A model generated the notes under the pieces. That model ran no database searches. It was not told the DNA's origin and was given only the letters and a program-made list of their open reading frames with translations. This document shows positions 1-8,409 of a stretch of DNA of 64,000 nt, piece by piece (position 1 is the stretch's first letter; the number at the start of each line of letters is the position of its first letter). The stretch lies in contig NZ_JAACKC010000006.1 in assembly GCF_009939195.1 (NCBI RefSeq), positions 62,001 to 126,000 on the forward strand, read 5' to 3'. The position numbers and the translations under genes are program-made. Source of the stretch: Acinetobacter kanungonis (GTDB lineage Bacteria; Pseudomonadota; Gammaproteobacteria; Pseudomonadales; Moraxellaceae).

Positions 1-1268
1 AGTTCAAGCTTATGTTTTTCGTTCATGCTGGAATACAAATCATCGCTGACCTGTTGTACTTTTTCTTCTAAACGCTGATTAAATTTTTCTATACGACGTG
101 TGTTACGTGCCAGTTTCACACCCAAAATGAGCACCACAAATATCGTGATAATAGGTGAGGTATAAGGTGAGAGTGGCTTAATATCTTTATGTAATTCAGA
201 ACCTAACAGTACCGTATCAAAAAGGGCACAGAATAAAATCCCAGTCAGGCACATGAGTAAAAATATATATTCTCTTTTTCTGGTTCTATAGGTCACATAA
301 CCCAAGTAAATGTAGGTTAACAGAAAGAGTGCCACATACATCATGAAAATATTAATAAATACAGCAGTTAACCATTGGACTGGGGTAAAGAAGATGACAA
401 GTAAGACAATTGCTGTGATTGCCCAAACAACACGTTCAACTTTGATCAGTTCAACTCGAATAAATCGGAGTAAATAGGTACAAAAGCACACCATATACAG
501 CGCGAAAAAACTGATATTGGCTTGAGCAGCAAGAATATTATTGGCAAATGGCTTGGTTTCTGTGACGAGAATATTTGAGATAAATAAAACCCAAAGGAGA
601 CAACTTAGAGCGAACCAAGCAAAAGTCGTTTCAGAACGTCTGAAGATCCAGATTGAAAAACACAATAAACCCAGAACCAAGGAAATAATGATGTTAATTT
701 CAAATAACGTCCGTCGATTCCATATCTGTTGTTGCTGCTGATCATACGCCGCTTGTACATTGTGAAAAGAGACTGCGCCCAGACCTGCATTCTGAAAGGC
801 ATAACCCGTCACATAAATGAGAAATTCATTTTCATCCGCTTTTAAACTCGAGGGTGTGAGTACCCAGTAACGCGGAATATTCCAGCTTTTGGACAAGGGT
901 TCAACTAAATTCTTGTCTCTCCAGAGCACATTACGGTTGAAATACACTGCTCCCGCAGAATTAATATAGTCGATAGAGAAAGCAAAGGACTGGTTTAAAG
1001 TTCCAGATGAACAATCTGGTTTCCACAAAATTCTATACCAAACCCCGCCATTATACTGCGGCTCATGTTGTGACCAGTTATCAGGTAAATCGACCGTCTT
1101 CCAGCCAGTTTTAGGCACATGTTGAATCGAATCTGTTTTGACAAACTGAATTGGTTGAACCTGAATGGCACATTGCGGATTAATTGAAAAATATGATGCT
1201 GCGAAGACCTGCATATGAATGCAAGCCAAAGCAAGCATACAGAAACATCGCAGAATCAATTTGGTCAT
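1..1268 (-). CDS. Sensor histidine kinase, 7TM-DISM type (partial, 3' end outside window)
   Basis: This frame is open from an ATG at 1268 to the left window edge, about 422 codons. The translation begins with a signal peptide (MTKLILRCFCMLALACIHMQ), then about 165 residues of a Trp/Tyr-rich extracytoplasmic beta domain of the 7TMR-DISM extracellular type. A series of hydrophobic helices follows at about residues 190-385, and the visible part ends in a coiled-coil-like stretch (RIEKFNQRLEEKVQQV) of the kind that leads into a histidine kinase core. The kinase domain itself is not in view. Its start overlaps the stop of the response regulator gene (ATGA), so the two are translationally coupled and probably form one two-component system, with the regulator transcribed first. 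The ligand is unknown. The call rests on topology and on the neighbour. Confidence 0.8.
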   Translation of the reverse strand, partial: MTKLILRCFCMLALACIHMQVFAASYFSINPQCAIQVQPIQFVKTDSIQHVPKTGWKTVDLPDNWSQHEPQYNGGVWYRILWKPDCSSGTLNQSFAFSIDYINSAGAVYFNRNVLWRDKNLVEPLSKSWNIPRYWVLTPSSLKADENEFLIYVTGYAFQNAGLGAVSFHNVQAAYDQQQQQIWNRRTLFEINIIISLVLGLLCFSIWIFRRSETTFAWFALSCLLWVLFISNILVTETKPFANNILAAQANISFFALYMVCFCTYLLRFIRVELIKVERVVWAITAIVLLVIFFTPVQWLTAVFINIFMMYVALFLLTYIYLGYVTYRTRKREYIFLLMCLTGILFCALFDTVLLGSELHKDIKPLSPYTSPIITIFVVLILGVKLARNTRRIEKFNQRLEEKVQQVSDDLYSSMNEKHKLE

Positions 1269-1951
1269 ATAATGCCTAAGGTTCTGGCAGCACTCACTGC
1301 CTTGGTCCGTTTAGAAACAGACAATTTTCTATAAATATGTTTAATATGACTTTCTACGGTATAGCGTGAAACAAATAGTTGTTCCGAAATTTCCCGATTA
1401 CTCAAGCCTTGCGCCACCAAGTCTAGAATTTCCTTCTCACGATTGGTCAAAGCTTCCATATCAGATGGCAAATTGTCATGTTCACTTTTATCATGAGTAT
1501 CTTCCTGCACCGCAATTTGTGCCAAAATTTCTCTAGCAATAAAAGGATCAATCGGCGCACCACCCCGCAAAATGCTGCGTATGGCCAATAGGACTTCCGA
1601 ATCATCGCGTTCTTTTAACACATAACCTGTTGCACCCGCCTTGATGGCGGAAAACAGGCTCGCTTGCGTACTCCAGGCGGAAATCACCAAAATTAAAGCA
1701 CTTGCATCGCGCTCTCTTAATTTTTCTATGAACTCAACCCCATTTCCATCTGGCAATCCCAAATCAACCAAAGCCAGTGAAATTGGGATTTCCTCCATTT
1801 TTTCGAATGCTTGTTTTAAGTTGGAGACAAAATGTAATGTCTCATTTTCATATCCCAGTTCAGTTAAAACTCGTTGAAGACGTTTTTGTATAATTGGTTC
1901 ATCTTCAAGAATAATTACAGGTACTGGTAAAACCGTTTCAATATCATTCAT
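1265..1951 (-). CDS. LuxR/NarL-family response regulator
   Basis: Two-domain DNA-binding response regulator. With numbering from the first ATG at 1963, the receiver domain shows the acidic pair E20-D21, phospho-acceptor D67 in the strand LALVDLGLPDG, S95 and K117. A LuxR-type helix-turn-helix occupies about residues 165-228 (LTNREKEILDLVAQGLS, then VSRYTVESHIKHIYRKL). Two ATGs are possible, at 1963 and 1951; I prefer 1951 (MNDIETVL) because GGGGTG lies just upstream of it. The gene ends in an ATGA overlap with the sensor kinase, so kinase phosphorylation very likely controls it. The targets are unknown; the divergent FMN protein gene is one possibility by position only. Confidence 0.9.
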   Translation of the reverse strand: MNDIETVLPVPVIILEDEPIIQKRLQRVLTELGYENETLHFVSNLKQAFEKMEEIPISLALVDLGLPDGNGVEFIEKLRERDASALILVISAWSTQASLFSAIKAGATGYVLKERDDSEVLLAIRSILRGGAPIDPFIAREILAQIAVQEDTHDKSEHDNLPSDMEALTNREKEILDLVAQGLSNREISEQLFVSRYTVESHIKHIYRKLSVSKRTKAVSAARTLGII

Positions 1952-2267
1952 GTCACACCCCATCTCTTGCTTTGAAATATACGCAGGTTTTCAAGATGAC
2001 TCATATCCCTATATTTGGGTAATTTGAAGCGCTCTCCCTGATTTATGCTTCTTATATGCTTAAGATACACTTATAGCTGAATATTTACATAATAAAACTG
2101 CACTGTCGCACAAATTAAATGAAAGTAAACATTAACCCTATGCAAGCCTATCGACTTATCTCATGATTTATTAATGGACTTCTCACACAAATTATGACTT
2201 GTACTATGGTCTCAAACTTGGCATTGTGAAAACAAATATCCATCAGGTACAAGGATGAATTACAACA
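1952..2267. other. Intergenic region between divergent genes
   Basis: About 316 bp between the divergent response regulator and the FMN protein gene. It should hold promoters for both. I see A+T-rich sequence, but no promoter pair, palindrome or small ORF clear enough to annotate. The ribosome-binding site of the plus gene (AAGGATG, about 10 nt before its ATG) is at the right end. Confidence 0.4.
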
Positions 2268-3938
2268 ATGCCGAATCCTGCTCAAATTGTTCGCCATAAA
2301 TTATTAAATACGTTTTTTTCACGACATTCTGTCTGGTTCGCCTGCATCTTTATTGCCCTGAGCATTACTTGGTTCAGGTTAAACTATGCCCCACATTATA
2401 TTTATTATTTCCTTTCCGATACGGTACTGAATTCGCTCTGGTTAATTACGTCCCTACTCAGCTTACTCGGACTCTATGATCTACTACAAAACCAACATTC
2501 CATCTTAAAAAATTATCCCATCATGGGACACTTCCGCTTTCTGTTTGAAGAATTTCGACCTGAAATTCGCCAGTATTTTATTGAATCAGATGATGATGCT
2601 CTGCCTTTTTCACGCATGCAACGCAGCTTGGTCTATCAACGCTCAAAGAACGAAAACTCGGACAAACCTTTTGGCTCGATCATTGATGTGTACGAACAAG
2701 ACTATCGTTTTATGACACATTCGATTCAACCCTGTCCACCTGCTGACCCATCCACATTTCGGATTCAGATTGGCAGTTCACAATGCTCTCAACCTTATAA
2801 TGCCTCCATCATGAATATCTCTGCCATGAGTTTTGGCAGCTTGAGTGCCAATGCGATCCGTGCATTGAACAAGGGGGCACAATTAGGTAACTTTTATCAT
2901 GACACGGGTGAAGGCAGCCTCAGCCCTTACCATTTGGAATATGGCGGTGATATTGTTTGGGAACTGGGTAGCGGATATTTTGGTTGCCGTACCGAAGATG
3001 GCACATTTGACCCAGTCAAATTTGTGCAGCAAGCGGTATTGCCTCAAATTAAAATGATTGAGATTAAACTCTCACAAGGCGCTAAACCAGGACATGGCGG
3101 AATTTTACCCAAACATAAGATTTCAGCAGAGATTGCGCAAATCCGTGGTATTCCGCGTGATCGGGATTGTATTTCTCCTTCCAAGCATTCCGCGTTCAAT
3201 ACCCCGATTGAGATGCTGCAATTCATACAAACCTTACGTGAACTTTCAGGGGGTAAACCTGTCGGATTCAAACTCTGTATCGGTCAGCCTTGGCAATTTA
3301 TGGGGATTGTCAAAGCAATGCTACATACACAAATTGTTCCTGACTTTATTGTGGTTGATGGTTCTGAAGGTGGTACTGGTGCAGCACCAATTGAATTAAT
3401 TAACAATATGGGCACACCGCTGCGCGAAGGTGTACTCTTCGTACACAACACATTAGTGGGTGCTGGGCTTCGAAAGCAAATCAAGATTGGTGCCAGCGGT
3501 AAAATTATCAGTGCTTTTGACATTGCCAGTACTATGGCTATTGGAGCAGATTGGGTCAATTCGGCACGGGGCTTTATGTTTGCGATTGGCTGTATTCAGG
3601 CACAAAGCTGTCATACCAATCAGTGCCCTGTTGGTGTCGCTACTCAGGATCCAGACCGCCAAAAAGCCCTACATGTATCCTCTAAAGCAGAACGGGTGTT
3701 TCACTTCCACAAGAATACTATGCATGCCTTATCTGAAATGATAGCTGCTGCAGGATTACGCCATCCTTCAGACATTAAAGCCCACCATTTGGCGCAACGT
3801 TTGAATGACCGTGAAATTAAAAACTATGCTCAACTGCATTTTTGGTTAAAAGACGGCGAACTACTGAATTGCGAAAATAAAGACGAAGAAAACTTTTATT
3901 TCCGTATGTGGAATATGGCGAAAATGGAATATTTCTGA
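2268..3938 (+). CDS. Membrane-anchored FMN-binding glutamate synthase family protein
   Basis: 556 residues. Two hydrophobic segments near the N-terminus (about residues 22-40 and 44-65) should anchor the protein in the inner membrane. The rest matches the FMN-binding (GltB2) domain of glutamate synthases: NISAMSFGSLSANAI, HDTGEGSLSPYH, KPGHGGILP, VDGSEGGTGAAP and a C-x5-C-x4-C-P iron-sulfur motif at about residues 441-453 (CIQAQSCHTNQCP), the same spacing as the 3Fe-4S cluster of large-subunit glutamate synthase. The glutaminase domain is absent, so this is a stand-alone oxidoreductase of the archaeal-type family, and its true substrate is uncertain. AAGGATG precedes the start. The stop codon coincides with the first base of a 36-bp tandem repeat, so the C-terminus may have been altered by that event. 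Confidence 0.88.
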   Translation: MPNPAQIVRHKLLNTFFSRHSVWFACIFIALSITWFRLNYAPHYIYYFLSDTVLNSLWLITSLLSLLGLYDLLQNQHSILKNYPIMGHFRFLFEEFRPEIRQYFIESDDDALPFSRMQRSLVYQRSKNENSDKPFGSIIDVYEQDYRFMTHSIQPCPPADPSTFRIQIGSSQCSQPYNASIMNISAMSFGSLSANAIRALNKGAQLGNFYHDTGEGSLSPYHLEYGGDIVWELGSGYFGCRTEDGTFDPVKFVQQAVLPQIKMIEIKLSQGAKPGHGGILPKHKISAEIAQIRGIPRDRDCISPSKHSAFNTPIEMLQFIQTLRELSGGKPVGFKLCIGQPWQFMGIVKAMLHTQIVPDFIVVDGSEGGTGAAPIELINNMGTPLREGVLFVHNTLVGAGLRKQIKIGASGKIISAFDIASTMAIGADWVNSARGFMFAIGCIQAQSCHTNQCPVGVATQDPDRQKALHVSSKAERVFHFHKNTMHALSEMIAAAGLRHPSDIKAHHLAQRLNDREIKNYAQLHFWLKDGELLNCENKDEENFYFRMWNMAKMEYF

Positions 3939-4105
3939 ACGAAACTGTTGGACTACCTGTTTTTTCCGTTTTAAACGAAACTGTTGGACTACCTGTTTTT
4001 TCCGTTTTAGGAGTAGTTGGTGTTGTATTTACTTTAGATGGAGGGTACGCGGGCGGAGTCACAGGTACAGCATTCGCAGAATATAATTATGAAAGACTTA
4101 AATAA
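3908..4105 (+). CDS. Small glycine-rich hydrophobic ORF containing a 12-residue repeat (uncertain)
   Basis: A 65-codon frame overlapping the last 31 nt of the FMN protein gene in another frame. It encodes NETVGLPVFSVL twice in tandem, then GVVGVVFTLDGGYAGGVTG and a short polar tail. The 36-bp DNA repeat is a multiple of three and keeps the frame open. The small, glycine-rich hydrophobic core resembles the mature part of class II bacteriocin-type peptides, but no double-glycine leader is visible and the N-terminus may be borrowed from neighbouring sequence. It could be a remnant of a transferred gene rather than an active one. A 127-aa membrane protein follows 11 nt after its stop. No good ribosome-binding site is seen. 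I do not recognise a family with certainty. Confidence 0.35.
   Translation: MEYGENGIFLNETVGLPVFSVLNETVGLPVFSVLGVVGVVFTLDGGYAGGVTGTAFAEYNYERLK
3938..4009 (+). repeat. 36-bp perfect tandem repeat, two copies
   Basis: Copies at 3938-3973 and 3974-4009 are identical and begin AACGAAACTGTTGGACTACC. The first copy starts on the last base of the FMN protein stop codon. The unit equals 12 codons. Flanking sequence does not continue the repeat. Confidence 0.95.
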
Positions 4106-4116
4106 TTGGGGATTTT

Positions 4117-4500
4117 ATGTTGCTAAAAGATCTATTGGTAATTTATTTATTATTATCTATTGTGTTATGGGCTATTCTCCACCAATTAGCAGCAAGATAT
4201 GTGAATAGTAATGAAGCTTTGAAGAGTATATTTTATGGCAATTTGTATAAGAATAAATCAATGGATGTTACTAACATTGAAGCAATAATTTTAGGCGTTA
4301 CTTTTGTTAATACCATTTTCTTCATTTCAGGGAAAAGTTTGAAGAATTTCTTTGAAAAGAGAAAACTATTCTATGGGTTAGATTTTAGATTGGCAATGGC
4401 TGTGATAGAGCAACATAAAAAATTGTGGTTTTATATTAAGTTATCAATTTTTTTTGGCTTTGCAATAATTGTAAGTTCAATTATGTTTTTTTGGTTGTAA
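4117..4500 (+). CDS. Hypothetical membrane protein, 127 aa
   Basis: I do not recognise the family. The protein has a hydrophobic N-terminal segment (about residues 4-24), a second hydrophobic stretch in the middle (AIILGVTFVNTIFFI) and a C-terminal one (about 105-127), with lysine-rich loops between. A GGGG sequence lies about 7 nt before the ATG. Base composition is visibly more A+T-rich than in the flanking genes, suggesting acquisition. It directly follows the repeat-containing small ORF on the same strand; if that ORF is a bacteriocin-like peptide, this would be in the position of an immunity protein, which is inference only. A strong terminator follows. Confidence 0.6.
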   Translation: MLLKDLLVIYLLLSIVLWAILHQLAARYVNSNEALKSIFYGNLYKNKSMDVTNIEAIILGVTFVNTIFFISGKSLKNFFEKRKLFYGLDFRLAMAVIEQHKKLWFYIKLSIFFGFAIIVSSIMFFWL

Positions 4501-4506
4501 ACTCAA

Positions 4507-4536
4507 AAAACTGGGCTGTAATCTCAGCCCAGTTTT
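4507..4536. terminator. Bidirectional terminator hairpin
   Basis: Perfect 12-bp arms (AAAACTGGGCTG / CAGCCCAGTTTT) with a TAATCT loop, between the convergent membrane protein and hydrolase genes. It has an A tract on the left and a T tract on the right, so it can serve both strands. Confidence 0.9.
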
Positions 4537-4563
4537 CACTAAATCAATTTTAATAAAATCAAC

Positions 4564-5607
4564 TTAGTAATATTCACCAGAACTATGAGCATGCAGGAAC
4601 GCAGGTATCAAACCCGTCAATGCAGCGCGAATATCTGCCCGCTCATTAATGAGCTGATGAGAACCCTCTTCCAACATCAACAAGGTCTGTAATCGGAACT
4701 TTTGACGAATAAACTCAATGTTGTAACGCCAATCTACAGTCTGATCCAATGCCCCTTGCGCCAACCATACTGGAATTCGGCAAGATGGTCGCTCTTCCAT
4801 TTGCTGCATCCATTTTGACATCGCCAAAATCCAGTCCATGCCCATCATGCGTGGCTGTAAAGGATCTTTTAAACGCACAAAGCGTAGAAACTCGGGATTA
4901 TGATTATTGCGACGGAAATGGCGAGGTACTTGGCGCTTAATCCGACGGATAATGCCTAAGCCTACAGAATTATGCCACCAAGCCGACTTTGCAGGACGGA
5001 TCAAAGGAGACAGCAACAATACCCTCTCCACATAAGGATTTTCACGACGTTCAGCAAATTCAAGTAAATGATGCATCCAGATTGCACCACCTGTACTTTG
5101 CCCAATACCTAACCATGGTTTTGGGAGTTGAGAGGCATTTTTTACATACTGATACACCGCATGTAGTACCCGCTGATAGTGATCAAAATCCTGAATGCTG
5201 GCAGGCGAACCATCACTCAACCCATGACCTGGTAAATCATAGGTGAGCACACTAAAACCTTGCTCTAACAATTCACGAATAATCGGTTGGTAGATCCCGC
5301 TGTGTTCTAAATAGCCATGTAAGAGACATACAGTCCCTTTAATTTCTACTTGTCCTTCTGCATTGGCTTTAGGCTGGAACACTTGCACATGCAGCTTAAA
5401 CAGTGGCATTTGCACAAACCCTTGCCAGTGCTCGCAGTTGAGTAAGTGTAAACCATACAATTTTCGGTAAGCTTGTAATTCAACTGAAGGAGAAAATGCA
5501 TGATTCAGATTTAACGGGTTCAGAACCTGTGGTGTGGTGTCCCGATTCGGTACAGGTAAATCCAGTTGTTTTAAGATATTGGGATTTAAAAATGGAATTT
5601 CAGGCAT
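4564..5607 (-). CDS. Alpha/beta hydrolase (lysophospholipase/monoacylglycerol lipase-like)
   Basis: 347 residues from an ATG at 5607; a longer TTG start at 5625 is possible but less likely, since GAGG sits about 8 nt before the ATG. The sequence shows a serine-hydrolase fold: HGYLEHSGIY (oxyanion region), YDLPGHGLSDG, the nucleophile elbow GIGQSTGG (Gly-x-Ser-x-Gly), an Asp in GALDQTVDW and a His in EEGSHQLINE. This is the Hydrolase_4/PldB type acting on lipid esters; the substrate is not determined. Its start overlaps the upstream YdcF-like stop by one base (TAATG), indicating translational coupling and an envelope-related operon with murB. Confidence 0.88.
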   Translation of the reverse strand: MPEIPFLNPNILKQLDLPVPNRDTTPQVLNPLNLNHAFSPSVELQAYRKLYGLHLLNCEHWQGFVQMPLFKLHVQVFQPKANAEGQVEIKGTVCLLHGYLEHSGIYQPIIRELLEQGFSVLTYDLPGHGLSDGSPASIQDFDHYQRVLHAVYQYVKNASQLPKPWLGIGQSTGGAIWMHHLLEFAERRENPYVERVLLLSPLIRPAKSAWWHNSVGLGIIRRIKRQVPRHFRRNNHNPEFLRFVRLKDPLQPRMMGMDWILAMSKWMQQMEERPSCRIPVWLAQGALDQTVDWRYNIEFIRQKFRLQTLLMLEEGSHQLINERADIRAALTGLIPAFLHAHSSGEYY

Positions 5608-6728
5608 TAGGGTACCTCGCGGCAATCGCTTGAGCCAAATAACATATCGCGAATAGTCGCCAACATTTCATAGTTCGCACGGCGACTATGATCATAGTTT
5701 TGCTGGCTTGGCTGCCAAGCTGTTAATTGAGTTGGCATTGGTGCCTTTATAGGTACTGTCTCTATGCCATTTAAAGCAAATAAACGACGTGTTCTTGGCA
5801 TATGGTATTGATCGGTAATTAAAATCACCGTCGGTGCTCCCCCTTTCTTTTGTAATAATAGCGAGCTGAAACGGGAGTTTTCACAAGTATTCATACTTCT
5901 ATTTTCTAATAATTTGGCATCTACACCACGTTCTTTCAACCACGTCTGCATATATGGTGCTTCAACACCACTGAGCACGATCGGTAAGTTATACTGCTTT
6001 TCGACCTCTAAGGTTTTCTCCAGTCGTAATTTTGTATAGTCATTGACCACAATATCTTTTCTATTTTTGTCTAAAGTTAATCCACCCCCTAAAACTACAA
6101 TGGCATAAGGTTGCGATAAAGCCGCTTTAGGCGCTTCATTTTGCTCTTTGATTTGCGCAATATCTTTTTCAATTTGTTGCGGATCTGCAGTTTCAACAAC
6201 AGGCTCGACCTCATGCGTTTGCAAAAAGTCGAGATACTTTTCCATTAAAGCCTTATTTTCTTTACTGTCCAACTCCAAAAGTTCTTTTACATTCTGAGTA
6301 GGATCTTCAGGTTCTGAAGAGGCTTGCTCTGGATCTGCCAAAAGAGGAACTTGTGGACGTTCCTCTCCCTCGGCTTGTTCTTGCTGCTCTTTATTAATTA
6401 ATGCTTGCAAAGCAGTATAGCGTGCCTGAATTTGCGGCAAATTTTCAGAATTGTTTTGCTGAATTTCCTGTTCCATCAACTTCAGATAGGCTTGGCGTGC
6501 AATCCACAAGTTGGAACCAGGTTCTAAGTTCTCCGCTTCACTCAGGGCTGCCATTTTTTGACTTTGTGCAGCTACTTCATTGACTTCGACAGGGACAAAA
6601 CTGTTGAGCGCTTTCACCACCAATTTGGAATAAAAAGGTGAATAAATAAAAACCAGCAGACAGCCCAAAAGTACAAATAACAACGCTGCTATTTGTACTA
6701 TACGAACCATCCAATGTGTTTTAGCCAT
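5607..6728 (-). CDS. YdcF/ElyC-family (DUF218) membrane protein with long inserted linker
   Basis: 373 residues. One N-terminal transmembrane helix (about 10-32) is followed by about 165 residues of polar, Gln/Glu-rich, probably coiled or disordered sequence, then a DUF218 domain from about residue 205 (YAIVVLGGGLTLDKNR, LPIVLSGVEAPYM, ENRSMNTCENSRFS, VILITDQYHMPRTRRLF). ElyC/SanA/YdcF proteins are linked to cell-envelope integrity in E. coli. The linker makes this protein longer than usual for the family. It starts 3 nt after the murB stop and overlaps the following hydrolase gene by one base, so it sits inside a tight operon. Confidence 0.85.
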   Translation of the reverse strand: MAKTHWMVRIVQIAALLFVLLGCLLVFIYSPFYSKLVVKALNSFVPVEVNEVAAQSQKMAALSEAENLEPGSNLWIARQAYLKLMEQEIQQNNSENLPQIQARYTALQALINKEQQEQAEGEERPQVPLLADPEQASSEPEDPTQNVKELLELDSKENKALMEKYLDFLQTHEVEPVVETADPQQIEKDIAQIKEQNEAPKAALSQPYAIVVLGGGLTLDKNRKDIVVNDYTKLRLEKTLEVEKQYNLPIVLSGVEAPYMQTWLKERGVDAKLLENRSMNTCENSRFSSLLLQKKGGAPTVILITDQYHMPRTRRLFALNGIETVPIKAPMPTQLTAWQPSQQNYDHSRRANYEMLATIRDMLFGSSDCREVP

Positions 6729-6731
6729 TCA

Positions 6732-7766
6732 TTATCCCGTATGTGATTGAATTAAACCGACAGAATTAAATAATACTGGTTCTGGTTCCAATGCAATATC
6801 AAACTTAGTCAACACATCTTGCTGCACCGCACGATAGGTTGCCTGCACATCAGATAAAGTCGCTTGTTCGTAGTTCACCAGTACTAAAGCTTGTTTAGCG
6901 AACATTCCAACCATGCCTAAGCGCTTACCTTTCCAGCCTGCTTGATCAATTAACCAGCCTGCAGCAATTTTAATCTGACCACCCGCTTGAGGATAATGGG
7001 GCAATTGAGGGAATTTCGTATTTATTTGGTCAAAGCACTGTGCAGAGATCACAGGATTTTTAAAAAAACTGCCTACGTTCGGATATTCTTTAGGGTCAGG
7101 CAACTTACTCTGACGAATTTGAATGACTTGTTTTTGAAGATTTTCAGCCGTTAAGTCTTCACCCACGGCTTGCTTCAAATCACCATAGCTCAACTTCAAA
7201 TCCGCTTGTTTCATAAGCTTAAAAATCACTTGAGTAATAACATATCGTTCAGGATCATCTTTAAAAATACTGTGTCGATAAGCAAACTGACAATCTGCAC
7301 TTAGAATTTCAGTAAACTGCTTTAACTGACGGTCATACACACGCACCGAACGGATAAACTCACCAACTTCTACCCCATAAGCCCCAATATTTTGGACTGG
7401 AGATGCACCCACCAAGCCTGGAATCAAAGCTAAATTCTGCAAACCATATAACTGCTGTTCAGTGGTCCAGAGTACAAAGTCATGCCAGACTTGCCCTGCG
7501 CCTACAGACAAGGTCTTGGTTTGATCGTCTTCCGCGAAGGTTTCAATGCCTTGAATATACATGTGAATGACCAAAGCATGAATATGTTCAGGTAAAAGCA
7601 TGTTGCTCCCACCCGAGAGAATTAAAACATTGAGCTGCTGTTGTTCAGCATAAGACAACGCCTCCAGCAACATGCTTTCATTTTCGACTTTCACATAATG
7701 AGATGCAACTGAACCCAAATTTAAGGTGTTAAAAGGCTGAAGTTGAACGTTATTCTGAATATGCAT
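6732..7766 (-). CDS. murB: UDP-N-acetylenolpyruvoylglucosamine reductase MurB
   Basis: 344 residues, the E. coli-type (type I) length. It reduces UDP-GlcNAc-enolpyruvate to UDP-MurNAc in the cytoplasm, using FAD and NADPH, in peptidoglycan precursor synthesis. Visible motifs: [11 protein letters not shown] (FAD/pyrophosphate binding), [38 protein letters not shown] with the catalytic Ser, [13 protein letters not shown] and EPEPVLF with the conserved Glu near the C-terminus. It lies downstream of the phosphatase gene by 13 nt and upstream of the YdcF-like gene by 3 nt, suggesting co-transcription. Confidence 0.97.
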   Translation of the reverse strand: MHIQNNVQLQPFNTLNLGSVASHYVKVENESMLLEALSYAEQQQLNVLILSGGSNMLLPEHIHALVIHMYIQGIETFAEDDQTKTLSVGAGQVWHDFVLWTTEQQLYGLQNLALIPGLVGASPVQNIGAYGVEVGEFIRSVRVYDRQLKQFTEILSADCQFAYRHSIFKDDPERYVITQVIFKLMKQADLKLSYGDLKQAVGEDLTAENLQKQVIQIRQSKLPDPKEYPNVGSFFKNPVISAQCFDQINTKFPQLPHYPQAGGQIKIAAGWLIDQAGWKGKRLGMVGMFAKQALVLVNYEQATLSDVQATYRAVQQDVLTKFDIALEPEPVLFNSVGLIQSHTG

Positions 7767-7779
7767 GCTTAAACCCGAA

Positions 7780-8289
7780 CTAGCCTTTCAGCTGTTGTTG
7801 AAGAACCTGAACCCAAGCCAAACTACTTGATTCACATTGATCAAGTACACGCTCAAATCCATCATCGCCACCATAATAAGGGTCTGGCACAGCTTGTTGA
7901 AGAAATTTTTGATCATGCTGACTCATCAGGGCAATCTTTGCTCGAAGCATATGCTGTCCTAGTACCGATTGAGACTGCTGCATTAATGCCTGAATATCTT
8001 CTAAATTTTCATAATCCATCGCCAAGATCAGATCAAATTCGGCAAAGTCTTGCAGATGAAGCTGGCGTGCGCGTAAAGCAGACAAATCATAGCCACGCTT
8101 TTTGGCATGTCTCTGGCTTCTTAAATCAGGTGCTTTATTCGGATGATAATTGCTGGTTCCTGCAGAATCGACCTCAATATTCAGTTGATGCGCATCACAA
8201 TAATGTCTAAAGACTACTTCTGCTGTTGGAGAACGGCAGATATTTCCAAGACAGACACATAACACCTTGTAGGGCGTTTGCGATGACAT
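7780..8289 (-). CDS. Low-molecular-weight protein-tyrosine-phosphatase
   Basis: 169 residues from the ATG at 8289, which has GAGGTG about 4 nt upstream; the longer TTG start at 8319 is less convincing. The catalytic P-loop is at the N-terminus ([14 protein letters not shown]-x5-R-S) and the general-acid motif is near the C-terminus ([12 protein letters not shown]). The family removes phosphate from tyrosine residues; in bacteria these enzymes are often partners of BY-kinases, but there is no kinase or capsule gene here. It is the first gene of the phosphatase-murB-ydcF-hydrolase run. Confidence 0.93.
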   Translation of the reverse strand: MSSQTPYKVLCVCLGNICRSPTAEVVFRHYCDAHQLNIEVDSAGTSNYHPNKAPDLRSQRHAKKRGYDLSALRARQLHLQDFAEFDLILAMDYENLEDIQALMQQSQSVLGQHMLRAKIALMSQHDQKFLQQAVPDPYYGGDDGFERVLDQCESSSLAWVQVLQQQLKG

Positions 8290-8409
8290 AAGCACCTCAA
8301 TAGATCGTTTATTTTGCAAAAGCTTATGTTAAGTTATTTGGAGGATGAATCCCACTAAAACTGTATAACAAAAACGTGTAAATGATGATAAAGCGAGAAG
8401 GAATTGCCC

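Noticed and set aside
3817-4062. Minus-strand frame across the 36-bp repeat (KTEKTGSPTVSF twice)
   Set aside because: Opposite-strand reading of the repeat and of the FMN gene's end; no ribosome-binding site, and the plus-strand reading fits the downstream gene better.
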